Positions 45,949 to 55,029 of a stretch of DNA of 64,000 nt are shown here, piece after piece; position 1 is the stretch's first letter, and every line of letters starts with the position of its first letter. Source of the DNA: Pontibacter amylolyticus (GTDB lineage: Bacteria > Bacteroidota > Bacteroidia > Cytophagales > Hymenobacteraceae). Under the pieces are notes generated by a model. It made no database searches, was not told where the DNA came from, and saw only the letters and a program-made list of their open reading frames with translations. The stretch is from positions 124,001 through 188,000 of the forward strand of contig NZ_BMFP01000004.1 in assembly GCF_014638845.1 (NCBI RefSeq), read 5' to 3'. The position numbers and the translations under genes are program-made.

Positions 45949-47154
45949 ATGAACATCATACTCTTCGATGACCCCGTTATCCGGCAGTCGCTGTTGCCGC
46001 TGACGTTTACCAGGCCGGTGGCCGATATCCGCATTGGCATCATGACCATTGCCGAAAAGTGGCAGCTGCAGGCAGAGGCGACCGTGTCGTATCTGACGCA
46101 GCCATACCTGCAGCAGAAGTTTCCGGCGCATTACGACACGCATAATGTGTTCGTGAACGGGGCGGTATGCCCGGACGAGGCATTGGTAGAGCAGGTCAGG
46201 TCCCTGAGAGTAGGGGAAGGACTGTACTGCGACGGTATGCTGGTGGCGCTCCATGCCGATAACCTGGACCTGCACGATGCCGGTGAACTGGCCATCTTCT
46301 CTTCCTCTAAAAAGCTAGAATGCCAGCCTGAAAACATCGTTCGGGAGGTGTGGGAAATTTTCGTTCAGAACGGCAACCAAATCCGAAGCGACTTTAAAGT
46401 GCTGACAGCGGGACGCCAGAGCCAGCCCATCGACGATAAGTACACCATGGTGTACGATGAGGAGAACATTTTCATAGAAGAGGGCGTCAAAATTCGCGCG
46501 GCTATCCTCAATGCTGAAAACGGACCGATCTACATCGGCAAAAACGCCCAGATACACGAGGGCGCCATCATCAAAGGGCCCTTTGCGATCTGTGAAGGCA
46601 GCAACGTGAACGTCGGCGGCAAAATGCGCGGCGACGTGACCATCGGGCCTTTCTGCAAAGTGGGCGGCGAGGTGGCGGCTTCGGTAATATTCGGCCACAC
46701 CAACAAAGGACACGAGGGCTACCTGGGCAACTCGGTGCTGGGCGAGTGGTGCAACCTGGGCGCTGACACCAATACCTCCAACCTGAAGAACAATTACGCC
46801 GAAGTGAAAATCTGGAGCTATGCCAAAGGCGGCTTCAAAAGCACAGGGCAGCAGTTCTGCGGCCTCATTATGGGCGACCACAGCAAGAGCGGCATCAACA
46901 CCATGTTCAACACGGGCACGGTGGTAGGCGTGAGCGCCAATATTTTCGGGGCTGGCTATCCGCGCAACTTTATACCTTCCTTCGCCTGGGGAGGCGCCTC
47001 CGGTTTCGAGACTTTTCAGCTGCGCAGAGCCAGCGAAGTAGCCGAAAAAGTAATGGGACGGCGCAATTTGCCCTTCGATGACACAGAAAAGGCTATCTTC
47101 GCAGAAATATTCGACCAAACCCAGGAATACCGGGTGTGGGACAGGAAAGGGTAG
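45949..47154 (+). CDS. GlmU-like putative sugar nucleotidyltransferase
   Basis: The product is 401 residues from the ATG at 45949 (MNIILFDDPVIRQSLLPLTFTRPVADIRIGIMTI), the usual start of this Bacteroidota GlmU-related family. A degenerate nucleotidyltransferase half is followed by a left-handed beta-helix with hexapeptide repeats (GPIYIGKNAQIHEGAIIKGPFAICEGSNVNVG, GDVTIGPFCKVGGEV, SVIFGHTNKGHEGYLGNSVLGEWCNLGADT). It probably makes or modifies a nucleotide sugar for envelope building; the product is not certain. Downstream is a repeat block, then holB. Confidence 0.9.
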   Translation: MNIILFDDPVIRQSLLPLTFTRPVADIRIGIMTIAEKWQLQAEATVSYLTQPYLQQKFPAHYDTHNVFVNGAVCPDEALVEQVRSLRVGEGLYCDGMLVALHADNLDLHDAGELAIFSSSKKLECQPENIVREVWEIFVQNGNQIRSDFKVLTAGRQSQPIDDKYTMVYDEENIFIEEGVKIRAAILNAENGPIYIGKNAQIHEGAIIKGPFAICEGSNVNVGGKMRGDVTIGPFCKVGGEVAASVIFGHTNKGHEGYLGNSVLGEWCNLGADTNTSNLKNNYAEVKIWSYAKGGFKSTGQQFCGLIMGDHSKSGINTMFNTGTVVGVSANIFGAGYPRNFIPSFAWGGASGFETFQLRRASEVAEKVMGRRNLPFDDTEKAIFAEIFDQTQEYRVWDRKG

Positions 47155-47266
47155 TGGCTAAATTGTTATTGGTTAAATTGTTAACTTCGTGGAATGTTAA
47201 TTCTGCGTGTGTTATCCAGCAGTTTAACAATTTAGCCATCCAACAATTTAACAATTCATCAATTTG
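47155..47266. repeat. AT-rich intergenic inverted repeat (TTAAATTGTT family)
   Basis: TGGCTAAATTGTTA near 47156-47169 is inverted as TAACAATTTAGCCA at about 47225-47238. Further AACAATTTAAC words follow up to the holB start. The block begins directly after the stop of the GlmU-like gene and its right end contains the TTG start codon of holB. Confidence 0.8.
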
Positions 47267-48391
47267 CATTTCTCTCAAATAATAGGGCATCAGGAAACGA
47301 AGGGGTTGCTCATCAACTCAGTGCGGCAGAACCATGTGGCGCATGCGCAGCTGTTTCTGGGGCAGGAGGGAAGTGCCAACCTGGCGCTGGCGCTGGCCTA
47401 TGCTACCTACATCAACTGCGAGGACAGGCAGCCCGATGATTCATGTGGAACGTGCAACAGCTGCGTGAAAATGAACAAACTGGTGCACCCCGACTTCAAC
47501 TTCGTGATGCCGGTGACCAGCACCAAGTCCATCACCAAGGATGTGCTGAGCCAGAAATTCCTGACCGAATGGCGCGAATTCGTGCTGGCCAACCCCTACC
47601 AGGGACTGAACGAATGGATGCAGCACATTGGTGCTGAGAACAAGCAGGGCAACATCTCCAAGGAGGAAAGCCGCCAACTGGTGAAGCTGGTTTCGCTGAA
47701 GGCTTTTGAGGGCGATTACAAGATCGTGCTCATCTGGCTGCCGGAACTCATGCATCATACCGCTGCCAACGCCCTGCTCAAACTGCTCGAAGAGCCACCC
47801 GTTAAAACGCTCTTCCTATTGGTGTCGCAGTCGGCCGAGAAACTGCTGGCGACCATCACCTCGCGCACCCAGATCGTGCAGGTGCGGGCTTTTACTGAAG
47901 AGGAGGTGATCAGCTACCTGCAGGAAAAGCACGGACTCGACAACACGGCCGCCTACCAGGTGGCGCAGCTGGCAGAGGGAAGCCTGAATGCCGCCACCAA
48001 ACTCACCAGCGAGGTCAGCAGCGACTACTTCACCTTCTTCACCGACTGGATGCGTAACTGCTACAGCTACAAGTTCGAGAAAGTGGTGGATGCCAGCGAG
48101 GAGTTTCAGAAGCTGGGGCGCGAAAACCAGAAGAACTTTTTGCTCTACGCGCTCAACCTCTTCCGCAAGGTGATGCTTTACGGCGTGGACGAGTCGCTGA
48201 TTGCCTACCTGCCCCCAAACGAGCTTGATTTCGTACAGAAGTTCTCGAAGCTGATCACAGAAAATAATGCCGATAAACTGGCGCAGGAACTAAACGAGGC
48301 GCATTATCACATAGAGCGTAACGCCAACCCGAAAATGGTGTTTGTCGACAGCTCTATCCAGATTGCCCAGTACCTGCGCAATGCTAGTTAA
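47264..48391 (+). CDS. holB: DNA polymerase III delta' subunit (HolB)
   Basis: Clamp-loader subunit of 375 residues. It begins at a TTG (47264) reading MHFSQIIGHQETKGLLINS. The zinc module CGTCNSCVK is present; the P-loop is degenerate (GQEGSANLA), as expected for delta', which does not hydrolyse ATP. The sensor region LIWLPELMHHTAANALLKLLEEPP and SRTQIVQVRAFTEEEV follow. The start codon lies within an AT-rich repeat. hemC follows after 12 bases, so the two are likely co-transcribed. Confidence 0.93.
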   Translation: MHFSQIIGHQETKGLLINSVRQNHVAHAQLFLGQEGSANLALALAYATYINCEDRQPDDSCGTCNSCVKMNKLVHPDFNFVMPVTSTKSITKDVLSQKFLTEWREFVLANPYQGLNEWMQHIGAENKQGNISKEESRQLVKLVSLKAFEGDYKIVLIWLPELMHHTAANALLKLLEEPPVKTLFLLVSQSAEKLLATITSRTQIVQVRAFTEEEVISYLQEKHGLDNTAAYQVAQLAEGSLNAATKLTSEVSSDYFTFFTDWMRNCYSYKFEKVVDASEEFQKLGRENQKNFLLYALNLFRKVMLYGVDESLIAYLPPNELDFVQKFSKLITENNADKLAQELNEAHYHIERNANPKMVFVDSSIQIAQYLRNAS

Positions 48392-48403
48392 GGAGAAGAT
48401 ATC

Positions 48404-49357
48404 ATGGAAAATAATACAATAGTAAAAACCATTCGAATCGGTACGCGCGGCAGCAAGCTGGCCCTTTGGCAGGCAAACGCTGTGGCCGATAAGCTGCAGG
48501 CTGCCGGCCTCGATACCGAGATTGTCATCATCAGCACCAAGGGCGACCAAATACTCGACCGCTCCCTCATCAAACTGGGGTCAAAAGGTGTGTTCACGGA
48601 GGAGCTGGAAGTGGGCCTGCGCGAAGGCACCATCGAGATTGCCGTGCACAGTGCCAAAGACGTGCAGTCAACTATACCGGACGAGCTGGAACTGGTGGCC
48701 TTTATGGAGCGCGAGATTGTGAACGACGTGGTCCTGTCCTTTAACCCAGACTTCAAACTGGAGCGCGATAGCAAGGTAATGCTCGGTACGTCTTCTACGC
48801 GCCGCAGGGCTTTGCTCCGGAAGTACTATCCGAACGTGACCACCGATGAGTCGCGCGGCAACCTGCAGACCCGCCTGCAGAAGCTCAAAGAAGGCCCGTT
48901 TGAAGCGTTGGTGCTCGCTTATGCCGGCGTAGTTCGGATGGGCTACGACCACATGATCGTGCATACCTTCCCGGACGACGAATTTGTGCCCGCCGCCGGT
49001 CAGGGCAGTGTGGCCGTGGAGTGTGCTCGTGACCTCGATCCGGAGGTGAAACAACTGATAAAAGATGCCGTTGACCATGCCGATACCCATGTGTGCCTGC
49101 TGGCAGAGCGCGCTTTCCTGCGCACCATGGAAGGCGGTTGCAGCATCCCTTCTTTTGCCTTGGCCAAGCTGACGGCGGAGGGGAACGTACGCATACATGG
49201 CGGCATCGTAAGTCTCGACGGGCAGCAGCACCTCTCGGAGGTATATGAAGGAAGTCAGGAGGAAGCCGAAGCATTGGGCACGAGGCTGGCCGAAACGATT
49301 CTAAGCCGTGGCGGAGATAAGATACTCAAGGAGATCAGGTCCGAAAGGGAAGAATAA
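48404..49357 (+). CDS. hemC: Hydroxymethylbilane synthase
   Basis: Joins four porphobilinogen units in haem biosynthesis. It has 317 residues. Motifs: IRIGTRGSKLALWQA near the start, IAVHSAKDVQSTIP, LGTSSTRRRALLRK, FVPAAGQGSVAVEC and GGCSIPSFA, where the Cys holds the dipyrromethane cofactor. It is the only haem gene in the window and follows holB closely. Confidence 0.99.
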   Translation: MENNTIVKTIRIGTRGSKLALWQANAVADKLQAAGLDTEIVIISTKGDQILDRSLIKLGSKGVFTEELEVGLREGTIEIAVHSAKDVQSTIPDELELVAFMEREIVNDVVLSFNPDFKLERDSKVMLGTSSTRRRALLRKYYPNVTTDESRGNLQTRLQKLKEGPFEALVLAYAGVVRMGYDHMIVHTFPDDEFVPAAGQGSVAVECARDLDPEVKQLIKDAVDHADTHVCLLAERAFLRTMEGGCSIPSFALAKLTAEGNVRIHGGIVSLDGQQHLSEVYEGSQEEAEALGTRLAETILSRGGDKILKEIRSEREE

Positions 49358-49385
49358 GCAGTAGAGAGTAGATAAAAGATCATAA

Positions 49386-49430
49386 TAAAGAAAGGGGCCG
49401 CCTGCTATGTGCAGGCGGCCCCTTTCTTTA
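49386..49430. terminator. Strong bidirectional terminator
   Basis: The 20-bp perfect stem TAAAGAAAGGGGCCGCCTGC with its complement and a five-base loop lies between converging hemC and the AGCS symporter gene. Confidence 0.95.
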
Positions 49431-49455
49431 TAGCAGGTATGTACTACACCTATCC

Positions 49456-51012
49456 CTATGTTTCTAAGGGGGACGCTTTCACCGTTTCTGTCGTAAGGGG
49501 CGCTTTGTTTCTTGAGCGTGCGTAGGCGAGAAAGGTTTTCATCTCGCTCTTTACCACTGGCGCCAGTATGAACAAACCTACCATATTCGGAATGCCCATC
49601 GAAAAGAGCATAGCATCGGAGAAGGCGACCACGCTGTTTAGCTGGATTGGGGCACCCAGCACCACAAAAGCACAGAACAACACCTTAAAAGAAATATCGG
49701 CCGCTTTGTTGTGGCCAAACAGGTAGGTCCAGGATTTGAGGCCATAGTAGGACCAGGTGATCATGGTGGAGAAGGCAAAAAGAATAACAGCGGCTGCCAG
49801 GACAAGTGGGAACCAGCTGATTACGGTAGCAAAGGCGGAGGAGGTGAGCGCAATGCCATCGCCGGTGTCCTGTGTGTAAGCGCCTGTCACTACAATGACC
49901 AATGCTGTCATGGTGCAGACGATGACAGTATCGATGAAAGGCTCAAGCGAGGCCACGAAACCCTCTGTAACGGGCATGTTGGTTTTAACGGCGGAGTGGG
50001 CGATAGAGGCAGAGCCTATACCCGCTTCGTTTGAGAAGATGCCGCGGCGCAAACCCTGGATCATGACCCCAACTAAGCCACCGCCAAGAGCTGTCGTGCT
50101 AAAGGCCCCTTCAAAAATAGAGGCAAAAGCGGCAGGTATCTGGGAGAAGTTGACTGTCAATACCACAATGCCGGCCAGAATGTAAATGCCGCACATCAGG
50201 GGGACTACTTTTTCGGTTACACGGGCAATACTCTTCATGCCCCCCAGAATCACGAGTCCCACTAATACGGCCATAATCAAACCGAACAGCCAGGCGTTGC
50301 CGCCCCCAAAGAAAGAAGCTTCGGCACCGCCTGTCACCGTAATGAACTGCTGCGTCGCCTGGTTGATCTGAAACATGTTGCCTGCTCCCAGGGCGCCGCC
50401 AACACACATCACTGCGAAAAAGACCGCTAAAAACCTGCCCAGGCCCTTCATGCCCCGCTCAGCCAACCCTTTTTTGAGGTAGTGCATCGGGCCACCCGAA
50501 ACGGTGCCGTCGGCGTGCACATCACGGTACTTCACGCCCAGCGTGCACGAGACAAATTTGGTAGACATACCCAGCAGACCGGCCGTGATCATCCAGAAAG
50601 TAGCGCCGGGTCCACCCAGTGAGATGGCAATGGCTACACCCGCAATATTTCCGAGACCTACCGTACCCGAAACGGCAGCTGTCAGCGCCTGAAAGTGTGA
50701 AACCTCCCCGGGGGCATCGGGCTGGTTATACTTGCCACGTACGATATCAAGTGCATATTTAAAACCCCGGACATTGATAAAACCCAGGTATACGGTAAAG
50801 AAAAGAGCCCCTGCCAGCAGCCAGACCAGGATAAGCGGTATACCTACGCCAGCTACCTGCACTTCGTAAAAGATGATATCAGAAATAAATTGCGCAGTAG
50901 GCGCTACGGCAGACTCAATTTTTTCATCAATCGTAGGTTCCAGAGTTTGTGCCTGCGCACTGCCCGAAATAGCAATGGCAAGACACGTTAGAAGTAGTAC
51001 TTTTTTCATCAA
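49456..51012 (-). CDS. Sodium:alanine symporter family (AGCS) transporter
   Basis: A 518-residue sodium-coupled amino-acid transporter. Family motifs include [50 protein letters not shown] and [23 protein letters not shown]. The first 22 residues ([22 protein letters not shown]) look like a cleavable signal peptide, followed by about 40 polar residues before the first membrane helix. This gives an extra periplasmic N-terminus not usual in the family. Confidence 0.94.
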   Translation of the reverse strand: MMKKVLLLTCLAIAISGSAQAQTLEPTIDEKIESAVAPTAQFISDIIFYEVQVAGVGIPLILVWLLAGALFFTVYLGFINVRGFKYALDIVRGKYNQPDAPGEVSHFQALTAAVSGTVGLGNIAGVAIAISLGGPGATFWMITAGLLGMSTKFVSCTLGVKYRDVHADGTVSGGPMHYLKKGLAERGMKGLGRFLAVFFAVMCVGGALGAGNMFQINQATQQFITVTGGAEASFFGGGNAWLFGLIMAVLVGLVILGGMKSIARVTEKVVPLMCGIYILAGIVVLTVNFSQIPAAFASIFEGAFSTTALGGGLVGVMIQGLRRGIFSNEAGIGSASIAHSAVKTNMPVTEGFVASLEPFIDTVIVCTMTALVIVVTGAYTQDTGDGIALTSSAFATVISWFPLVLAAAVILFAFSTMITWSYYGLKSWTYLFGHNKAADISFKVLFCAFVVLGAPIQLNSVVAFSDAMLFSMGIPNMVGLFILAPVVKSEMKTFLAYARSRNKAPLTTETVKASPLET

Positions 51013-51304
51013 GTAAGGGTAGGTAAGTTTAGTAGGTCTGCATGAATATAATTTTATTTGACGGAAGTAGGAAATTAACCTTTAAATTGCTTCTACGGGT
51101 ACAGCATAAAGTTCTTAAAATGCAAGCTACACCTTGTTTGACGGTAGTCCCGCTTAATTTGATGCTATACCTGCGGACTTTAATTTGAAATAGGAGAATT
51201 CGCATAAGCTGGCAGAAAATGCGGCTAAAACATGAAAAGGAGCTAAAAAGGCTTAAATTTGAAATTTAGACCTGATTTTCAAACCTAAAACCTACCCCTT
51301 TAAC

Positions 51305-51940
51305 ATGAACCTGCTTAGAAAGATAGCCGCTGTCATGCTGGTGCTATGCCCGATGGCTGTGCTCGCCCAAAAGGCACCCAAAGGCAAAGATCAATTGGTA
51401 ACCATCTCCACCCCACATGGAGAGATGAAACTGGTGCTGTTTGATGACACGCCACTCCACAAAGAGAACTTCCTGAAACTCGCCCGGCAGGGCTTTTACG
51501 ACGGCACCACCTTCCACCGCGTGATCGATGGGTTTATGATCCAGGGCGGCGACCCGAACACCAAGGATGATGACCCACGTAACGATGGCGCCGGTAACCC
51601 GGGCTATACCGTGACCGCCGAGATCAACCCGAAGTACAAGCATGTGCGCGGCGCGCTGGCCGCAGCCCGTATGGGTGACCAGGTAAATCCCAAAAAAGAG
51701 TCGAGCGGCTCCCAATTCTACATCGTGGAGAACCACCAGGGTACGCCGCAGCTCGACGAAGCCTACACGGTGTATGGTCAGGTTATTGACGGTTTGGATG
51801 TGATCGATAAGATTGCAGCGCAAGCTGTCGACGGCCGTAACCGCCCACTTTCCGACATACCTATGAGCGTGAAGGTGGAGGAAGTGAAAAAGAAAAAGAT
51901 CGCCAAGAAGTACCGCTATACCTATCAGCAGGCAGACTAA
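51305..51940 (+). CDS. Exported cyclophilin-type peptidyl-prolyl isomerase
   Basis: A 211-residue isomerase with a signal peptide (MNLLRKIAAVMLVLCPMAVLAQ). The cyclophilin core has TPHGEMKLVLFDDTPLHKENFLKLARQGFYDGTTFHRVIDGFMIQGGDP (active-site Arg and Phe in FHRVI and FMIQGG) and SSGSQFYIVENHQGTPQLDEAYTVYGQVIDG. It should act in the periplasm, complementing the two parvulins. A short Lys-rich C-terminal tail follows. It is a lone gene after a 292-base gap in which I see no other feature. Confidence 0.95.
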   Translation: MNLLRKIAAVMLVLCPMAVLAQKAPKGKDQLVTISTPHGEMKLVLFDDTPLHKENFLKLARQGFYDGTTFHRVIDGFMIQGGDPNTKDDDPRNDGAGNPGYTVTAEINPKYKHVRGALAAARMGDQVNPKKESSGSQFYIVENHQGTPQLDEAYTVYGQVIDGLDVIDKIAAQAVDGRNRPLSDIPMSVKVEEVKKKKIAKKYRYTYQQAD

Positions 51941-52116
51941 CTATACCTGAAGAAATATCTTCCTCTTTAGTCAATTGCTATACCTGGAAGCAGTGCAACG
52001 TCGATAAGTAACCACACACTTACCTTTATTAAAGGCATATGGCGACGCTGCTGCTTGAATGGACAAAGGAGTGATCCCCTTAGGGGAGAATTAATCATAC
52101 AACAGAAACTGAAACC

Positions 52117-53025
52117 ATGAAAAAAATACTGATTACAGGCTCCAACGGCCTGCTGGGCCAGAAACTGGTTGCCCTGCTGCTTCCCCGCACCGATGTGGAA
52201 CTGCTGGCGACCAGCCGAGGCGAGAACAAGCTGGCCGAAATCTTCCCGACACTGGCCTTTGCCTCGATGGATGTGACCAACCGCGAAGAGGTGGAAAAGG
52301 TAGTGGCCGATTTCAAACCAACGCACTTGATCCATACCGCCGCCATGACCAACGTGGACCAGTGCGAATCGGATCGGGAGGGCGCGCTGAAGCTCAACCG
52401 CGACGCAGTGGCCCACGTGGTGGAAGCCTGCGAAAAGCACAATGTGCACCTGATCCACCTGTCCACCGACTTTATTTTTGACGGCGAGGCCGGCCCTTAT
52501 GACGAGGAGGCAGCAGGCAACCCGATCAGCTTTTATGGCGAGACCAAACTGATGGCCGAGGAAATTGTGAAGCAGGCCAGGTGCAAATGGGCGATCCTCC
52601 GCACTGTGCTCGTGTATGGCGTGGTGCACGACTACGGCCGCACCAACATTGTGCTGTGGGTGCGCGACAGCCTGCGGGCCGGCAAAGTGATCAAGGTGGT
52701 AACCGACCAGTTCCGTACCCCGACGCTGGCCGAGGACCTGGCCATGGGCTGCTGGCTGGCCGTGCAGCACGACGCCGAAGGCATCTACAACATCTCGGGC
52801 AAGGAGATGTACACCCCCTACGACATGGCCCTGCTGGTAGCCGACTATTTCAAGCTGGACAAATCGCTGATCGACAAAGCAGACGGCAGCACCTTCTCGC
52901 AGCCCGCCAGGCGCCCTGCCCGCACCGGTTTCATCATCACCAAAGCCGAGAGAGAGCTCGGGTACAAACCGCATACCTTTCGGGAGGGTATCGCTATGGT
53001 GGCAGAACAGGCTGATATGTATTAA
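52117..53025 (+). CDS. RmlD-like dTDP-4-dehydrorhamnose reductase family protein
   Basis: A 302-residue extended short-chain dehydrogenase. The nucleotide-binding motif GSNGLLGQKL is near residue 8, followed by HTAAMTNVDQCE, the catalytic Thr/Ser segment HLSTDFIFDGEAGPYDEE and the Tyr/Lys pair in FYGETKLMAEE. The RmlD reaction makes dTDP-L-rhamnose, but RmlA/B/C genes are absent here, so the exact sugar nucleotide is open. It may be one of the stand-alone Bacteroidota members. Confidence 0.9.
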   Translation: MKKILITGSNGLLGQKLVALLLPRTDVELLATSRGENKLAEIFPTLAFASMDVTNREEVEKVVADFKPTHLIHTAAMTNVDQCESDREGALKLNRDAVAHVVEACEKHNVHLIHLSTDFIFDGEAGPYDEEAAGNPISFYGETKLMAEEIVKQARCKWAILRTVLVYGVVHDYGRTNIVLWVRDSLRAGKVIKVVTDQFRTPTLAEDLAMGCWLAVQHDAEGIYNISGKEMYTPYDMALLVADYFKLDKSLIDKADGSTFSQPARRPARTGFIITKAERELGYKPHTFREGIAMVAEQADMY

Positions 53026-53198
53026 AAATATTGAATTTAATATGGTTCAATCAGAACCATTGCTTAAATTGGAAGCTTTAAATGCTGATTATGCGGATTT
53101 TAACCTTGCTGCATGACTGGTTTTTAACAATTGCGCACAAAACACAACCCTGCTTACCTTAACCAACTAATCTGAACTAACCAACCTTTACCCTTATT

Positions 53199-54854
53199 AT
53201 GAGTGCTAACAAAGAATCATGGGGCTCCCGGGTGGGTCTCATACTAGCCATGGCCGGCAACGCAGTGGGCCTGGGGAACTTCCTCCGTTTCCCGGTGCAG
53301 GCGGTGCAAAACGGCGGTGGAGCCTTCATCATCCCCTACCTGATCTGCTTTCTGGTAATGGGCATTCCGCTCCTCTGGATCGAGTGGTCCATGGGGCGCT
53401 TCGGCGGAAAATTCGGTCACCACTCCACGCCTTTTATCGTGGATACCATGCACAAGAACCGTCTCTGGAAATACATCGGCGTGTTCGGCATCTGGACCAA
53501 CATTGCGGTAGCCTCTTACTACTGCTACCTGGAGTCCTGGACACTTTCTTATGTGTTTCACTCACTGGGCGGCACTTTTAGCGGACTCGACCAGATTGGC
53601 GTTTCAAACTTCTTTGACGAGTATGTGAACCTGGGTGAGTCAACCTTCGGCATTCCGTACGAGCCTATTTTCTTCTTTGTCGTGTGCTTGCTGCTGAACA
53701 CCTGGATTCTTTCGCAGGGACTTGCTAAAGGGGTGGAGCGCGTAGCCAAAATAGGTATGCCGCTCTTAATTGTGTTTGGTATGTTCTTGGCCTACAAAGG
53801 TTTTACTATCAATGCCGGCGAAAACGGTGCCATCAACGACAGCTCGGTTGGCCTGAACTTCCTGTGGACGCCGAACTTCGACGAGCTTTGGTCGCCTACG
53901 GTATGGCTGGCTGCGGCCGGTCAGATCTTCTTTACGCTTTCCGTAGGTATGGGTACCATCCATTGCTATGCTTCCTACGTGCGCTCCAAAGACGACATCG
54001 CCCTAAACGCCATGTCAGCCGGCTGGATGAACGAGTTCGTGGAAGTAGTGCTGGGAGCCTCCATCCTAATTCCGATTTCGATCGGTTACCTGGGTATAGA
54101 TGGTGTCGTTGACCTTGTGAACAGCCAGGGTGGTCTGGGTCTGGGCTTCCGTACGCTGCCCTACCTGTTCTACCAGTGGGGTGATGTGCTGGGCGCTATA
54201 GCCGGCGTGATGTGGTTTGGCTTGCTGTTCTTTGCAGGCATCACCTCATCGCTGGCCATGGGTACGCCTTGGATTGGCTTCCTGCAGGACGAGTTTAACT
54301 GGAACCGTAGACCAGCGGCCTGGTCGTTTGGCCTTATTGTACTGGTGCTGGGTATGCCAACGGTGCTTTTCTTTAAGTATGGCGTGTTCGACGAATACGA
54401 CTACTGGGCAGGCACTGTATCGCTGGTAGTGTTCGCTTTGTTTGAGTCTATCCTGTTTGCCTGGGTGTTTGGCATGAACAAGGGCTGGAGAGAAATTACC
54501 TCCGGCGCTGACATCAAAGTGCCAGGCATCTACAAGTTCATCATCAAATTCGTTACTCCGCTCTTGTTGCTATGGGTTTTCATCGGCTCGCTAATTACAC
54601 CGAAAGGCGGCGACTGGGCTGGGGCGTTCAGCAACGGCTGGGAACTGGACGACAGCTCTATCATCAACAAGATAAAGAACTCGAATCTGAAACGACAGCT
54701 GGCCGAGGCCACCGACCCGGCCGTGATTGAGCAGTTGCAGGAAACGCTGTTCTTCGTGAATGCTTCGCGCATTTTGTTGGTAGTCGTGTTCCTGAGCATC
54801 GCTGGGCTGGTATACATGGCGTATAAAAAAAGAGTTAGAGAAGGAAGAATTTAG
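53199..54854 (+). CDS. Sodium-dependent NSS-family transporter
   Basis: A 551-residue neurotransmitter:sodium symporter family protein (LeuT-like). It opens with SWGSRVGLILAMAGNAVGLGNFLRFPVQAVQNGGGAFIIPYL, the sodium site and unwound TM1, and continues with GMGTIHCYASYV and FAGITSSLAMG. Amino acids are the usual substrates. A 53-residue gene starting 6 bases downstream matches the pattern of the MetS small subunit of methionine/alanine importers, pointing to a short-chain neutral amino acid. A 7-bp inverted repeat (ATGGTTC/GAACCAT) is at 53042-53060, upstream. Confidence 0.95.
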   Translation: MSANKESWGSRVGLILAMAGNAVGLGNFLRFPVQAVQNGGGAFIIPYLICFLVMGIPLLWIEWSMGRFGGKFGHHSTPFIVDTMHKNRLWKYIGVFGIWTNIAVASYYCYLESWTLSYVFHSLGGTFSGLDQIGVSNFFDEYVNLGESTFGIPYEPIFFFVVCLLLNTWILSQGLAKGVERVAKIGMPLLIVFGMFLAYKGFTINAGENGAINDSSVGLNFLWTPNFDELWSPTVWLAAAGQIFFTLSVGMGTIHCYASYVRSKDDIALNAMSAGWMNEFVEVVLGASILIPISIGYLGIDGVVDLVNSQGGLGLGFRTLPYLFYQWGDVLGAIAGVMWFGLLFFAGITSSLAMGTPWIGFLQDEFNWNRRPAAWSFGLIVLVLGMPTVLFFKYGVFDEYDYWAGTVSLVVFALFESILFAWVFGMNKGWREITSGADIKVPGIYKFIIKFVTPLLLLWVFIGSLITPKGGDWAGAFSNGWELDDSSIINKIKNSNLKRQLAEATDPAVIEQLQETLFFVNASRILLVVVFLSIAGLVYMAYKKRVREGRI

Positions 54855-54860
54855 GAAACT

Positions 54861-55022
54861 ATGAATACATCTGCACTTGTTGTCATGCTCAGTACTATGT
54901 TGTTAGTAACTGGTGCAACTATATACTTTTTTATCAGGGTGCTTAAAACGCCTCCCAAACCGGAGCCGGACTCCTATCTCGACAACGACGACGAGATAGA
55001 GCGGCGGGCTCCGCGGGCTTAA
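54861..55022 (+). CDS. MetS-like small subunit of the NSS transporter
   Basis: The frame from the ATG at 54861 encodes 53 residues: a single hydrophobic helix (SALVVMLSTMLLVTGATIYFF), a basic IRVLKTPPK boundary and an acidic tail (EPDSYLDNDDEIERRAPRA). Its position 6 bases after an NSS transporter, its N-terminal M-x-T-S-A start and its length are those of the MetS/MetP small-subunit family, which is needed for transport in its studied relatives. It ends 7 bases before the next gene, so all three form one operon. Confidence 0.8.
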   Translation: MNTSALVVMLSTMLLVTGATIYFFIRVLKTPPKPEPDSYLDNDDEIERRAPRA

Positions 55023-55029
55023 CTATTTT

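Noticed and set aside
46315..47118. 267-codon minus-strand frame
   Set aside because: Antisense to the hexapeptide-repeat half of the GlmU-like gene.
51967..52974. 335-codon minus-strand frame
   Set aside because: Antisense to the RmlD-like gene, whose motifs are unmistakable.
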